Positions 12,001 to 27,000 of a stretch of DNA of 64,000 nt are shown piece after piece; the first letter of the stretch is position 1; each line of letters begins with the position of its first letter. The position numbers and the translations under genes were made by a program. Source of the stretch: Aporrectodea caliginosa. Its lineage: Eukaryota > Annelida > Clitellata > Crassiclitellata > Lumbricidae. The notes under the pieces were generated by a model, which was given only the letters and a program-made list of their open reading frames with translations, had not been told where the DNA came from and made no database searches. The DNA lies in the NCBI GenBank assembly GCA_020284085.1, contig JACEVL010000152.1, positions 429,501-493,500 on the forward strand, read 5' to 3'.

Positions 12001-15000
12001 TTCAAATTACAGACATATTATATGTATATACTTAACTTCTAAATTGGAAGAAATTAAATTGATGTTAAGAAGAATGCACAATCTGAAATCTAGAAAATGA
12101 ACTGATATACAATTGCTTTTGTGTTAAAGACATCAACGATCATAGCAGGCATAGGATGTCGTTAAACTTGTGGAATAAATAACAGGTACAATTAGGATCC
12201 AACTTATCTTACTTCATACCATTTCTGCTATTTGAATTGTTATCGATTTACGCTACTCCTAACAGTTATCGGACCTTTCGCGTATTGATCAGCCAGCTTC
12301 CTTTTGTTGCAGCACGGTTTCAGGTGCAAATGTTGATTACCAGTGACATTGTAGGCAGGTCTCAGATTGATCAATTTCTGGACACTGAGTGACGTGGCCT
12401 TTTACGTTGAGACGGTTTTCTGCGATCCAGTCGGTAATTGATCGATCAGTGGCGTGAGTATTGAGCACTTGGCAACACAGGAGTCGATAGATCAGATCTC
12501 TAAAGTCTTGCGAGTAAGTCGCGAGGCGGTGCAGTACGGGTCCATTGATTGGTGGCGTCTGGTCGTGATAAAACATGGCGATGACGGCTGTCGTGTATTG
12601 GGAGGAAGTTGGTTGGAGATATTTATAGGACTGTAGAGATTGCTCGGTTTCAAGAACTGGGGAGATTGTTTGCCCTTTTGTTGTAAGCAGAGGCTGTCAC
12701 ATGGTTTTCTAGGGTTGGGTGGGCATCTCGGAGGACTGATCCAGGCTTGAGATGGATCAAAAGACTGATTAAGGTTTGAGAGGGATCGAAGGACTGATTA
12801 AGGTTTGAAATGGATCGAAGGAATGATCCAGGCTTGAGATGGATCGCAGGACTGATCCATGCTTGAGATGGATCGAAGGACTGATCCAGGCTTGAGACGG
12901 ATCGAAGGACTGATCCAGGCTTGAGATGGATTGAAGGACTGATCCAGGCCTGACATTGATCAAAATGCTGAAGTTTGAGTGGATCGAAGGACTTATCCAG
13001 TTTTGAGATGGATCGAAGGACTGATCTAGGCTTGAGATGGATCGAAGGACTGATCCAGGCTTGAGATGGATCAGTTTTGTGCAGTTTGTGATGTTTGTTA
13101 TTATGTTGATCCCTACAGCAGTAATTAGGTGGGATTGGATCAGATGGATGCATGGCTGAAGGGTTTTAATAAAGATGTGCATATGATATTAAACAGTTTT
13201 TAGAAAAAACTGTGATATTGTAGCTTTAGCAGGTGGCTTTCTATGAAAGTTAGTTACTGAATAGCAATTGGCAGAACATATTTCTTCTTTCAGGTTCTCT
13301 GTCTGTCTGTCTCTGTGTCTCTTTCTCTGTCTGTCTGTTTGTCTGTCTGACAAACAGACAGACAGGGCTACAGAATAGAAGAGCCTTTACTGATGCCCTT
13401 AGAAACAATCAGTGTATATATGACAGACAGACTGTCTATATCTTTCTGTCATTCTGTCTGTCTGTCTGTCTGTCTGTCTGCCTGTCTATCTTTCTGTCAT
13501 TCTGCCTGTCTGTCTGTCTGTCTGCCTGTCTGTCTGCCTCTCTGTCTGTCATTGCTGATTATAACTGATGGTTTCTGGGCATCAGTAAAGGCTCTTCTGT
13601 TCTGTTCTATGTGGGGGACAAAAAATTGCAGTTCTAACAGCAATCAAGGTGTTTGAATTCCTGAGTAGTTAGAGATGCTCCTGTCTGTGCTTAAGCCAAT
13701 TTAAAGTTCCTTTAGCAGTCCACACACACCTCTTAAGAGTACCTGATAGAGGCTTACATACGTGATAAAAGAACATTTAAATTTGTTATCATGTTAAGTA
13801 TTATGTATTCAAGTAGGTCTATCGCGTATTTAGATATAGTTACTCTCGTTGGGGGTGTTGCCAACCTGCCAATGCAAAACTGTTATAATTGACCATTTGG
13901 TTAGGATGGATTGCTTCTGTTAGGTTCTCTTTCTGCCTCTGTCTGTCTGTCTGTCTGTCTATCTCTGTCTGTCTGTCTTTCTGTCTCGGTCCCTCTCTCT
14001 CTGGTTAGGATGGATTTCTTCTTTTAGGTTCTGTCTCTGTTTCTGTCTCTCTCTGTCTCTGTCTGTCTGTCTATCTCTCTCTGTCTCCTTCTGTGTCTGC
14101 CTTTCTCTGTCTCTGCCTCTCTCTGTATGATTGCTTCTGTCTGTCTGTCTCTGTCTGTCTTTCTGTCTCGGTCCCTCTCTCTCTGTCCTTCTCTGGTTAG
14201 GATGGATTGGATTGATATATGGCTGTTGCTTGATATAATGACACAATTACGTGATATTAAGAATCTATTATAAAGTTGTTATAAATTCGATTTATCGTGG
14301 CCATTTCGTCAATGATATAATTATGATAACGTAAATTTGTCACAACTGGAGACGTTGTCCAGACCATTGCCTGCAGTTGTCTTTTCGTTGTTTTCCCATG
14401 ACGTTTATCTTGTTTACGAGCGAGTGTCACGGTGCCGCACTTCGCGTGTCACATCTGCTGTTCTGCCATCTCTCAGACGACCACGTATTAACGAAATTCC
14501 ATAATTAAGTTTGCCTTTCGTAAGCCAGAAAATGACTCCAGAGCTATCGAAACACCTAAATCAATTGCCATTTTGGTCGGTGGCACAGCGGCACACAGAT
14601 GTGCGTGTTTCCAGCCACGAAGGAGGCTCGAGTCTCGTACAACGTGTGTTCTCGTTGGAATTGCTATTGAGTTTTTAGCGAGCGCCAAGTCGACGCCATG
14701 CATGCACGCATCCGTCGATTCTGGGCGTGTATTTTTCACCCTGCCCGGACCCTATAATCAAGTTATATTCAACGATGAATGGTTCGGTCAATAGGACCTA
14801 ACGAACCGATGGTCTGCTGGATGATAGCCGAATAAATGTAAGACTCGGGACTAAGGAGTGGCTCTTTTGGCACTGCTGGAATTTGTTTTTGTGTGTAGGA
14901 TGGTGTGTTGGTTGGTGTGATGGTCTGTTGGTTGGCGTGATGGTCTGTTGGTTGACATGATGGTCTGTTTGTTGACGTGATGGTCTGTTTGTTGGCGTGA

Positions 15001-18000
15001 TGGTCTGTTTGTTGGCGTGATGGTCTGTTGGTTGGCTTGATGGTCTGTTGGTTGGCATGATGGTCTGATGGTTGGCATGATGGTATATTGGTTGGCTTGA
15101 TGATCTGCTGTGGTTTAAATCCGTAACATTTAAGGTTTTTTGTTGCAGTAGCGAGTGTAGCGACCCTAGTGAAGAAGAAGTTTAAGAAGAAGAGAAGAGC
15201 AGTCCCTTAAGCTAACCCCGAGAGGCAGCCATGGGTATGAAGTGTTAGTGACTTCATTTTCTTAGCCTCGGCATATGAGTGTGGGTGGCCAGTCCTCTCT
15301 CTCTCTCTCTCTGTCTCATCTTTCCACCGACAGTGAATGGTCAGTGTACTCATTAATGCTGAGTTGTCATATATATATTGACTAGGGGGCACAGGTGAAG
15401 CAGAAATTTCAAAACAAATTTCTACCACGGTGGAGATTTGAACCTCTAACCTCTCGGCTGACAGTCCAGTATAATACGAGTACAGTGATTGTACACTGTC
15501 GGTGGGAGGTCAGTCGGGAAGAGGGACGACTGGCCACCAACCCTCACATTTACATGTCAAGTCTAAGAAAATGAAGTCGATGACACTTCCTACGCATGGC
15601 TGCGTCCTGCATCTTGGGATTGGCTTCAGGGACTCTCTTCTTCTTCTTCTAAATTTGTTATATTAGTGGTGGAAGTTCTGCACTTTGGCCACAGACTTTG
15701 AGAAGACCCGGAAGAATTTCTGAATGCGTCGGGTGGCTGGTTGATGAATAGCACAGAAATGCACATGACAGCTCAATTTCATGACCTCCATATATATCTG
15801 ATTTGACGAAGCGTTGGCTGTGCCATGGTTTTCCTCTCTGCGTCTCTGAATGGCGGATTGCTTCAATTGGCATTCGATTGGTTCAGTTTGATTCATTTGG
15901 TTGGGTTTTTACTATATTCCACTTTGTGACTTACCGTACTCCATGCTCTCTGACCTTGAGGTGATGGTAATGATGAGGTGGTAATGATGATGGTGCTGTG
16001 GTCGTGATGGTGTTGATGGTAGCAGTGGTGGTTATGTTCGTCGTCATCATCGTAATAAGGAGGTAGTATGCCTGCATTGGCCCTTCGCTACATGGAATCA
16101 ACTTCCCCTTTGTTTGCACCACCATACTATGTGGTGGTCCTGCCACAACCTTTGGCTACCTCAAAACTTGTCTTTATTCTCGAGGACTTTCGCACTGGGA
16201 GCGCTCTGATTGGTGTGCACTGTGAGAGGCGCTTTATAAATCTTTAAATACAATACAATACAATACAATAGGTGGTGGTAAAGGTGGGGTAAAGCTGTAG
16301 CAGTGGTGGTAGTGGTGTCAGTGGTGGTGGTATCAGTGGGGTGGTTTTCATCATCATCATCATAGTCAGGTGTAGCGGTGGTAGTAGTGGTGTTAGTGGT
16401 GGTGGTATCCATGGTGGTGGTGTTCGTCATCATCATCATAGTATTGTATTGCATTGTACTGATGGTGGTAAAGTTTGTGGTAAAACTCTGCATCTGCTTC
16501 CTAGGCTGCTTTCTGACATATTCTATAATCGTTTGAAAACTCTTTTCTTGACCATTCATTCATTCATTCCAAGAATGTATATAGCGCCCCTTCAGGAACC
16601 CACTTAAGGGGCGCTCCCAGCCCAGCCACGGCTGGAGTCGGGAGCACCTCTGAGTAGTTGTCTGGAAGAGGTGAGCACTATGTAAATCCCTGAATGAATG
16701 AATGAAGGTGGGGTAAAGGTGTTGTGGTGGTGGTGGTGGTGGTCATTGTAATCGTCATGGTCGGATGGTGGTAAAGGTGGAGTTATGGTGATGGTGGTGA
16801 AATCATTTTGGATATTGTGAAATAAATTAATTTTCTCTTCAGCTTAGACATTGGTTGCTATGGCTGCAGACATTGGTTGCTATGACTGCAGACGTTGGTT
16901 GCTATGGCTGCAGACGTTGGTTGCTATGACTGCAGACATTGGTTGCCATGGCTGCAGACATTGGTTGCTATGGCTGCAGACATTGGTTGCTATGGCTGCA
17001 GACATTGGTTGCTATGGCTGCAGACATTTATCCTCTGTTGACGTTTATTCTATAAGAACCCGTTGAGAATATTAATCAAAAGAGTAAAAACATCAACATT
17101 GCAAGAGAGAAACCACCGACTGGGCTGTTGCAGACGATGATGTGAGGATGCAGGCAGCCGTTAACACTTTAGCAACCAGCTGCATTGGTTTACCAGTCAC
17201 TTAGTGCACTCTCGTTGTTAAAGTGTTAAGTGACTTCCAGCTGGTGGTACAAGTGGCAGCCGGGCACATTGCCACATAGCTTTGTACCTTGTAGCGTGTA
17301 GAAAGATTTATGTTACAAGTCATCTATGCAATAATTGGCCCAAACTATCTGTGATGGATGGTAATGGCCATGAACTATGAACTATAGGCATCTGAACTGA
17401 GAGCTTCGGCTTCATATTTTTAGGTGTCACTTAGAGTCTGACTGGTGGTTGAAAAAAACATCCAGCTCTGCATGTGAACTGAGAGCTTTGGCTGTGTGTT
17501 TTTAAGTGCCAAATATAGTCTGTAGATGTGTTCAGTGTTGGTGGCAGTTGTGGGGAAGCACTGTGGAAGGTCTGTGAAGGAGAGAGTTGGGTGCAGAGAT
17601 ATTTAATGAGTAGATTGAAGAGGCAGGAAGTACATAGGCAAGGAGACAGATCACAGGCACTGAATAGTGAATGCGCCTGCCAGAAAAGCATCTCAGCTCC
17701 CTGACGGCTGACTGTTTTAATCAATTTAATTAATTTGACTGACACAGTAACTGAATTATTGGTGACTGCCTGGTTAGTTGACTAACTGGCTGACTGACTA
17801 ACTGGCTGACTGACTGCCTGGTTAATTAGTAGCTTGGTTGATTGGCTGGCTGACTTCCTGGTTGATTAGTAGCTTGGTTGATTGGCTGGCCGACTGCCTG
17901 GTTAATTAGTAGCTTGGTTGATTGGCTGGTTGGCTGACTGCCTGGTTAATTAGTAGCTTGGTTGATTGGCTGACTGACTGTCTGGTTAATTAGTGGCTTG

Positions 18001-21000
18001 GTTGATTGGCTGGTTGGCTGACTGGCTGGTTAATTAGTAGCTTGGTTGATTGGCTGGCTGACTGCCTGGTTAATTAGTAGCTAGGTTGATTGGCTGGTTG
18101 GCTGACTGCCTGGTTAATTAGTAGCTTGGTTGATTGGCTGGTTGGCTGATTGCCTGGTTGATTAGTTACTTGGCTGATTGGCTGGTTGATTAGTTACTTG
18201 ATTAATTAGTAGCTTGGCTGATTGGCTGGTTGATTAGTTACTTGGCTGATTGGCTGGTTGATTAGTTACTTGGCTGATTGCCTGGTCGACTGCCTGGTTA
18301 ATTAGTAGCTTGGTTGATTGGCTGGTTGGCTGATTGCCTGGTTGATTAGTTACTTGGCTGATTGGCTGGTTGATTAGTTACTTGGCTGATTGGCTGGTTG
18401 ATTAGTTACTTGGCTGATTGGCTGGTTGATTAGTTACTTGGCTGATTGCCTGGTCGACTGCCTGGTTAATTAGTAGCTTGGTTGATTGGCTGGTTGGCTG
18501 ACTGTCTGGTTGATTAGTTACTTGGCTGATTGGCTGGTTGGCTGACTGAATGGCTGACTGTCTGATTGATTGGCTGGCTGGCTGGCAGACTGACTGATCC
18601 CCTGTTCAGTTAATTTGGCTGACCGACATACAGAGAATGAAGGGCTTCAGATTTTATAGACTACATGTATGTAGAGCAGTCTGTTGGCTGTGGGCGTGTT
18701 CCAATAATAACCCGTCAGTGGTGTTGTATGTGGTGTGACGGTTTCTAAACGATAAGACGGCGATGGCTTTCTAGCTCTTGGTTCAATTTCCCACTGACAA
18801 AGTGCAGCTTTCTCTTAGGTCGCATTCACAGCAGATTCAGCTTCCAAAAGCAAAGCACGAAGAATGATGCACCCTCATCAGTCAGATGGCAGAACACTCC
18901 GGAATATGTACATAACAGAATGTAGATGCTGTAGTATCTCTTACATTATGGCTGTAGTAAAAGTACAGACGCGTGTTTGGTTGTGGTGCACATATGCATA
19001 AACTGTAGATCGTAGAGTAATGTAAACAGATATTTTGGGGCCCGATAGCACATTGGATAACACACTGGCGTAGAGAGCGAGAGGTACGAGTTCGAGTCCC
19101 GTAGGGCGGATATGCTATGTAGGCTGCTATTAGCGCCGTGTATTGCAGGCTGTCTGTTCTGTTAGTAGTTAAGATTGTTTCAATTGCATAACTTGTAAAT
19201 GTACAGCGCAGTGCTTGTTTCGGGGCCCAGGAGACAGCACGCCTCTTTCAGCATCTTTCAATTTGTACACAAAGCTTTTCGTTGCACGTTTGTCAGGCGC
19301 TTCAATAAAGAAAAGATATTATTATTATTATTATTTATATAGTGCCACTACAACGAAGTGCCTTAGGAGTTCCCATGTGACCCAAGAGGCTGGACTGAGA
19401 GCGCCTCTGAGTAGATATTTTTAAGGGTGCCATATAAATGATATGAATGAGAACCAATAAAAGAAACTCTGCCACTGTCTGTGTCTGTACTCTGGCAGTG
19501 CCAGTCCCAAGCCTGGTTAAAGGAGGAGGGCGATGCTAATCATCTATGCTATGAAATGGTGTCGCTAAACAACAACTAACTAATCAAAGGTTTCAACACC
19601 TAACAGAATGAAGGTAGGGAAGGCTGAGCAGTTTGGCAACACATTGCAAAGCGAGGCCCTAGGCAGTACAGTAGTAGCTGCCCTTCTGATTATCGAAGCA
19701 TTGTTGCCTACTGATTAACTTGTGATTCTTAATCAACTTTAACACCCTTATCTTTATTATGTGTCGAGGTACATGACTAACTGCATAAGACTAGTGTCAA
19801 GGTAAATGACTGACTACATAAAAGATGATTGAAGACATCTGTCTTCTTTTCGTGGCAGTCTGGCCGACTGAAGAGTTCTAATGCATCTGTTGAACACTTC
19901 ATCTATCATTTGTGACCTACATTTCATATTAAATACACAAGTGCGCACGTGCAAGCACACACACGCGGTGTCACGAGCGCTTATATTTGAGGCATATACA
20001 TAGGTTTCAACTGAAGAAGAAGAAGAGCAGTCCCTTATGCTAGCCCTGAGGCAGCCTTGGGTATGAAGTGCTAGCGACTTCATTTTCTTAGCCTCAGCAT
20101 TTGAGGGCTGGTGGCCAGTCCTCTCCCTCGCCCCTCATCTTCCCACCTACAGTATATGGTCAGTGTATGCATTATAGGTGAGTTGGCTAGGCAGCACATG
20201 GAGCAGAAATTATTAAACAATCAATCTGCCCTGCAGGGATTTGAACCCCGGGCCTCTCGACTGACAGTCCAGCACACTAACCACTACACTATTGAACACC
20301 CCAAGTTTCAACTGAATTCATCCAAATGTGTCTTTTTGGTGATTCAATAAACGACTTCAGTCAAAGCCCACAGTTTTGTCTGGGTTTAAGTCTTTGTGAT
20401 TGCTCTAATTCAAGACAACTTTTATGCAAAGAATTCCTGCCACAATAGTCTTTGCAGATTTGCAGACATGCTTCAGTATTGCCTTGGCAACCAAGTGGCA
20501 TCAATATTGCCTTTCCAACCAAGTGGCATCAATATTGCCTTGCTAACCAAGTGGCATCAATATTGCCTTGCCAACCAAGTGGCATCAATATTGCCTTGCC
20601 AGCCAAGTGGCATCAATATTGCCTTGCCAGCCAAGTGGCATCAATATTGCCTTGGCAACCAAGTGGCATCAATATTGCCTTGCCAACCAAGTGGCATGGC
20701 CTTACCAGACAACCATCTACTATCTGATCACATTTGCCAACGAAATGAGAAATGGTTGCCACATCATTCCCCACCCGATGACAAAAGTGCTGCACACGAA
20801 GCAGAAAATTGACTTCGACAATTGAGAGGAAGTCACCAAAACACGATGACGAATGTCGATAAGAAGTCGCGCTGACCACAGTCTTATTGCTGATCTTATC
20901 GAGCGCTGTAAATTTGTGCTAAATTTGCTCCGATCTTCGAATAAATTGGAAGCGCTTTGAAGATGAAAGCGTGAAGTCGAGCTCTTTCACATCGTCTGAT

Positions 21001-24000
21001 TGGACTAATGCACTTGGTGGTCAAGCCGTGAAAATCGCACTGAATAGAACGTGTTTAACACTTTTATGACGAGTGTGTACTAAAAGCGACAGGGAAACCA
21101 GTGCAGTGTTAATTATGTGTTAGCATGGATTTTCATGTTTACACTGCTATATATATGTTAGAGGGAATGTGTATAATCAGGGAATATGTAATTATGTATA
21201 TACCCTGAAATTTCAGGGTATGTGTATAAACAGGGTATGTGTATAATGTATATGCCCTGAAAATTTAGGGTTAGGGTTAATGTTTGGGTTATTGTTAGAT
21301 ATACATGAAATATGGACCACAGTCTTCACATACCCACGAGCAAGGACTACTATGGCTAAATATAGCTTTTGCCTTCATTGGCCCTTTACTATGGAACCAA
21401 CTCCCTTCATCAACTCGTTCTTTGATACTATCTGGTGGGCCAGGTGCTTCTTTTCGCTGATTAATACCACTCTTTTCGCTCTAGTCTTTCGACTGGGAAC
21501 ACCTGTGATTGGTGTTCACTGTAGGCGCTTTATAAATTTGTAAATACAAATACAATACAACACCCTGATTATTCACATTCCCTGATGCTATACATATAGA
21601 GCATGTTGATGTAGGTTGTGCCTTGCAGCCGGTGACTAGGGTATATGTATACATATTCCCTGATTATTCACATTCCCTGTGACATATAGATGTAGGTTGT
21701 GTGTGACTGAAATAGATGATGCATGGCTTTGGAGAGGCACTTCTATGCATTTTTACAATGAGATTGTTAAGATGGAAGAGGAAAGAGCTCTTACGGTTGC
21801 TAAAAGGGGGAGATGGAAGAAGTGGATGGAAGAGTGGTCTCCCTGTTGAGGGAAAGAAAATGAGAGGAAGACTTAGTCGGATGCTGTTGGACTGGATGAT
21901 GGTGGAATGGGTGGATGGATTAAGTAAAATGGAGAAAGCTCAGCATTGAGAGGAGTGGCGCCATTGGACATTTGAACCTACCCAAGGGCAGAGAACTCCA
22001 AGAAGGTTGCTACCTTTAAGGAAACTAATGATAAAAAAATGATTAAGTCTGCAGTGGACTGATGATGATGATGATGGTGGTGGTTGTGGTGGTGGTGGTG
22101 GTGGTGGTGGTGGTGGTAGTGGTGGTGGTGGTGGTGTAGTGATTAGAGGTCTGCGAGTAGAGCATTTTTGCTACCCGACCCGAATGTAACACGGAACCGT
22201 TATCCGTACCCGACCCGTACTCAAAATTACTACCCGACCCTACCTGTACCCACAGGTATACCCGTACACGTACGGTACCCGTCAGGTCATTAGCACACCT
22301 TCCCATAGTCCCTGTCCTTACCTGGCCAATAGGCTTACAACTCAGCATGTAGTAATAATAATAATAAATAGGCTAATGATGATGATAGTAGTAGTAGTAG
22401 TAGCAGTAGCAGTAGCAGCAGCAGCAGTAGTTGTAGTGGTAATAGTGGCAGCAGCAGTAGTAGTAGTAGTAGCAGCGGCAGCAGCAGTTATTTTAGTAGT
22501 AATAATAATAGGCGTTCAACTTATTGAACCTGTCACATGGAACTGTTGTGCTTTCTCAATTGCATTGTATATTTGATCTCCATGGTCTTTACTGTCACCT
22601 AGAACACTAAGTAACTGTTACTAGTACGCTGCAGACCCGGTCAGGCCCATTGTGCACCTACATTCTCTATTATTTGTAACTTTGACATTGTAACCCCAAA
22701 ATTTCACGTCGGTATGGCTAAAACCGGGTATACCCGTGATCGATGATGACCCTACCCGCACCCGACCCGTGAAATGAGTATCGACCGACGATGATGATGG
22801 TGGTGGTGTACGGGTATACCCGCGGGTACGGGTGATGACCCCTGATTATGATGATTATGACGACGATGATGATGATGACGACGACGATGATGATGACATA
22901 TATAGGATGTGTTATACCTTGGTGATCATCAGGTGAATTTTTAACTGTTGCCAGTCATTGTGAAGCCCTTTTGATTTTCTTCCAGTCTTGCACAGATATG
23001 TTTTCTAACATCTCTATTACCATCATATGTCTTCTTGTTCTTGAGTGGTTGCACACCATATTCTGACCTAAATGAGGACTATAAGTCCTTGCAGCCTTCA
23101 TCGCATACATTAATGGTTTGCAAGATGTTTGCTTCATATGGCAATATACATCTGTAATTTCGGATCTGTGTCGGATATATTCTGGGATTATTTCCTTGGA
23201 GGATCTGTCAGGAAGCCAATACTTTTGGCTTTGTGACAGATCTAAGCCACTTTGTTGATGATCGATAATGCAGAATGCAGCACCAGTTTGTGTTTTTTGC
23301 TGTGCAGATTAAGTTTCATGTGATGTGGAGAAGTAGTTTTGCTACTGTGATGTGGAGAAGTAGTTTTGCTACTGTGATGTGGAGAAGTAGTTTTGCTACT
23401 GTAATGTGGAGAAGTAGTTTTGCTACTGTGTGTTCATTACGTTTCATGTGATGTGGAGAAGTAGTTTTGCTACTGTGATGTGGAGAAGTAGTTTTGCTAC
23501 TGTGTGTTCATTACGTTTCATGTGATGTGGAGAAGTAGTTTTGCTACTGTGATGTGGAGAAGTAGTTTTGCTACTGTGATGTGGAGAAGTAGTGCTACTG
23601 TGATGTGGAGAAGTAGTTTTGCTACTGTGTGTTCATTAAGTTTCATGTGATGTGGAGAAGTAGTTTTGCTACTGTGTGTTCATTAGTTTCATGTGATGTG
23701 GAGAAGTAGTTTTGCTACTGTGTGTTCATTAAGTTTCATGTGATGTGGAGAAGTAGTTTTGCACTGTGTCTTCATTAAAAGTTCATTAAGTTTCATGTGA
23801 TGTAGAGAAGTACAGTGGTGTGCAACCACCAACTTTTTTTGCATTTCTTCAACTTCCAGTGCTGTTATCTCTATTCAGGCTTAGAGCTATTACAATTGAT
23901 TCTATTTAGTATTTGGCTTTGAAAATGAACATCTAAAGATGGACGACTTTTAATTTCACATTAATTATGGTACAATATCATGAACCTCCTGTGGAAACCT

Positions 24001-27000
24001 CAGAAATTACGGATTGTGGAGTCAAAGTTGGGTCGAGATTAACTGTGCATAGTGCAATGTGTTGACATGAAATAACAAACATTTAGGATTGTAAGCCTTC
24101 TCTGTCATGTAGTGGCTTGCAAAGGGTTGAGACACACTTCTTTATATCTGTTAGATTGCCACAGTAATTGTTGAAAGATTCTAATAACATGCAACATACA
24201 TACATACATACATGCATACATACAAAGCATTCCTATTTAATAGTCTGACTGTTTCTTTGTAGCTGGAGTTTCCGATCTGCCATCACATGATGGGCTGCAG
24301 TAGGGAGGACCTGGCCTCCGCAAGACTGGCTTCGGGCAATCTGCCGAGCCGGGTGAGCAGTGGCAGCATCGACCTGGGTGCAGCCAGGGCGTCCCCGGTC
24401 ACCACGACGACCCCTGATGGACTGACACGGTCTCGGCCTTTGTCCGGGAAGTACCAGAACGATGAGGGCGTCACGAGGTCATCGAGGGAAGGCAGCCGCG
24501 ACTCGGAGGGCAGGGACACCTATCAGGGACCACCAACACCCATCAGGTGAGGCAAGGTCAAAAGGGCATCCTGTTTTCAATGTCTATGAATTTTGTCAGT
24601 TTAGTAGTGCAAGTCTAGCTACCGTAGTCCAAGATTCTCTACAGAGCCTTTGGTTCGATATGTCTGCTGCACCTGCACCCCTAGCCAACTGAGCTATGAT
24701 GAGTACACTGACGATACGCTGTCGGTGTCAAGATAAGATGGCGAGGGAGAGGACTGGCCACCCACCCTCGTATGCCAAGGCTAAGAAAATGAAGTCGCTT
24801 ACTCTTCATACCCATGGCAGTCTCAGGGCTAGCATAATGAATTGCTCTTCTCTTCTTCTTTCTCTAAGAGTGCTATGTAATTCAGATGCATACATACATT
24901 GTTTGTGCGTGGGTCTGACCGTTGTGGTTGCTTGAGTGGCAGGTGCCAGCCCTGTGTTGTTGCATCACTTAATCTTGAGTGAATTTCACTCTTGATGGAC
25001 AATATTATAACATGGTGGCTGATATTTTGAGCTCACCTTGCAACAGGGAGACTGTGGGTTCCACAAATTGGTCCCACTGTTGGTGGGACCAATTTCCACC
25101 ATCCCTGCCGTGGGCAATAGGTGGGACCCATATGGGATCTGCACCGGTCCCATATGGGTCCTGTATGAGTGCAAATCGGGGCATGCTCTTCAAGTATCTT
25201 CAGGAGTAGTATGTATGGGTGCCAAATGGGGGCATGCTCTTCAAGTATGATCAAGAATCTCACAAGAACACTTAACGTATGGATGAAGGAGGAGGGCGAC
25301 GCTAATGATCTTTATTATCACACAGTGTCGTTAAATTGAAACTACTACTACAACACTTAAAGTGGCAATCTAACACAGATATAAAGAAGTGTGTCTTAAG
25401 AAGGCGTGAAGAGCATACCCACTTGAGGTGCTCTCATGCTGTGATTTGGACACATTGTTGAATGCAACTTGACCAAGAGACACTGAACATCCATGACATC
25501 TTCAGCAGTTGACGGGAATCCTTTGGTTGGTTCCTCATGTGTGTGGGCCTCACTAGTGACTAGTGACTCTTTCAGCTTACTGTGCATTGTTTTGCCAACT
25601 GATGTTATTATATTCATTCGTAATGACATTTAACATTATATAGGCTAGCGCAGAGAGCTCCTCTGAGTAGATATCTTGAAGGGGCACTCTATAAATGTTC
25701 ATTTACATTACATTGTGCTTTCCCATGCTTTGGACCTTCCTCCTGGAACTGTTATTAACTCAAAATTACAGAACTTATATTGAATGTGGCAATCTAACAT
25801 ATTATATGAAGAAGTGTGTCTTAAGATGGCGTGAAGAGCATACCCACTTGACGTGCTCTCGTGCTGTGATTTGGACACACTGTGCTTTCTCATGCTTTGG
25901 ACCTTCCTCCTGGAACTGTCATTGACTCAAAATTACAGAAGTTATATTGCTGGTCCACTCTGGGTGTTTGGGGTCACTGCTCCCTCCACTCTTCTGTGCT
26001 GAGTAGTGAGCTTCTTGTCCCCTCTGCACAAACCTCTATCGAGCAGCATCGTGCTTTTTCTGTTATTGGCCATAAGGTCTGGAAGGGGTTTCCTCTTCGC
26101 TCGTCGGGGCCGTGTTATCCACTAGGCACTGTGGGCAGGGCCGACGAACCTTTCAGGGGCCTATACATACATAAATAATATACTTACAGACATGATATAC
26201 GATGCTGTGTAATCTACAGATTCTCTGATCATTGCCCATATAATATGCGATGTAGTTGTCCCGTCTGTGTAGTGTAAAATATTGCAGATTTATGGAGTTT
26301 TACGGTTTATGGAGCATCTCTTAACTGCCAAGTGCTGGTCATAAAGACCTCTTTCCTTATCATGTCGATGCAACTTTCTCGTTTATTGCTCGTAAGGCTT
26401 AAGATAGATGCACTCAGGTCAAAACTTGACTCATCTCTTTCAACTTGCCTACCCACCATAGCCTAGCTTCTGGTTTCTCTCGTCTTTTAATAATAATCTT
26501 CGTTTATTATTTCAAACTGACACACCGCAGTATGATTACCAATTTACCATTCATAGTGTGAACGGATGATCACAAGTTATTACAGGAGTCGAATTTAACT
26601 GTTTGGCTGCCATGCAATGCCCATCAGGTCCTACTACTCATTTTGCCAACGCCTTCTAGTGAATGAAAGGCTGAGTTGACCTTTGGGAGGGTAGTGGGAA
26701 GCGATCCCGCGCCCGTGCTGGTCTTCTGCTCTTCGTGCCAGAGGCCCAGAGTGTTACCATTACCCTAAAGCTCCTATCGGACTTTAACCTGGCTTTTCCA
26801 ATGCATTTTGGTTTTGACTGCGATTTAGCTTGAAGCGATAATCAATTAATGCCTTTGGCATTATGGTAACGGCGTTAGAGAAGTGGCCGATTGGTTAAAG
26901 CACTCGGCCTGTGACGCAGAGAGTACGGGTTCGAGCCTCACCCAAGGCAGTAACTGTGTAGGGACCTTGAACAAGTCCTTCACTTCACAATTGCTCTGTG

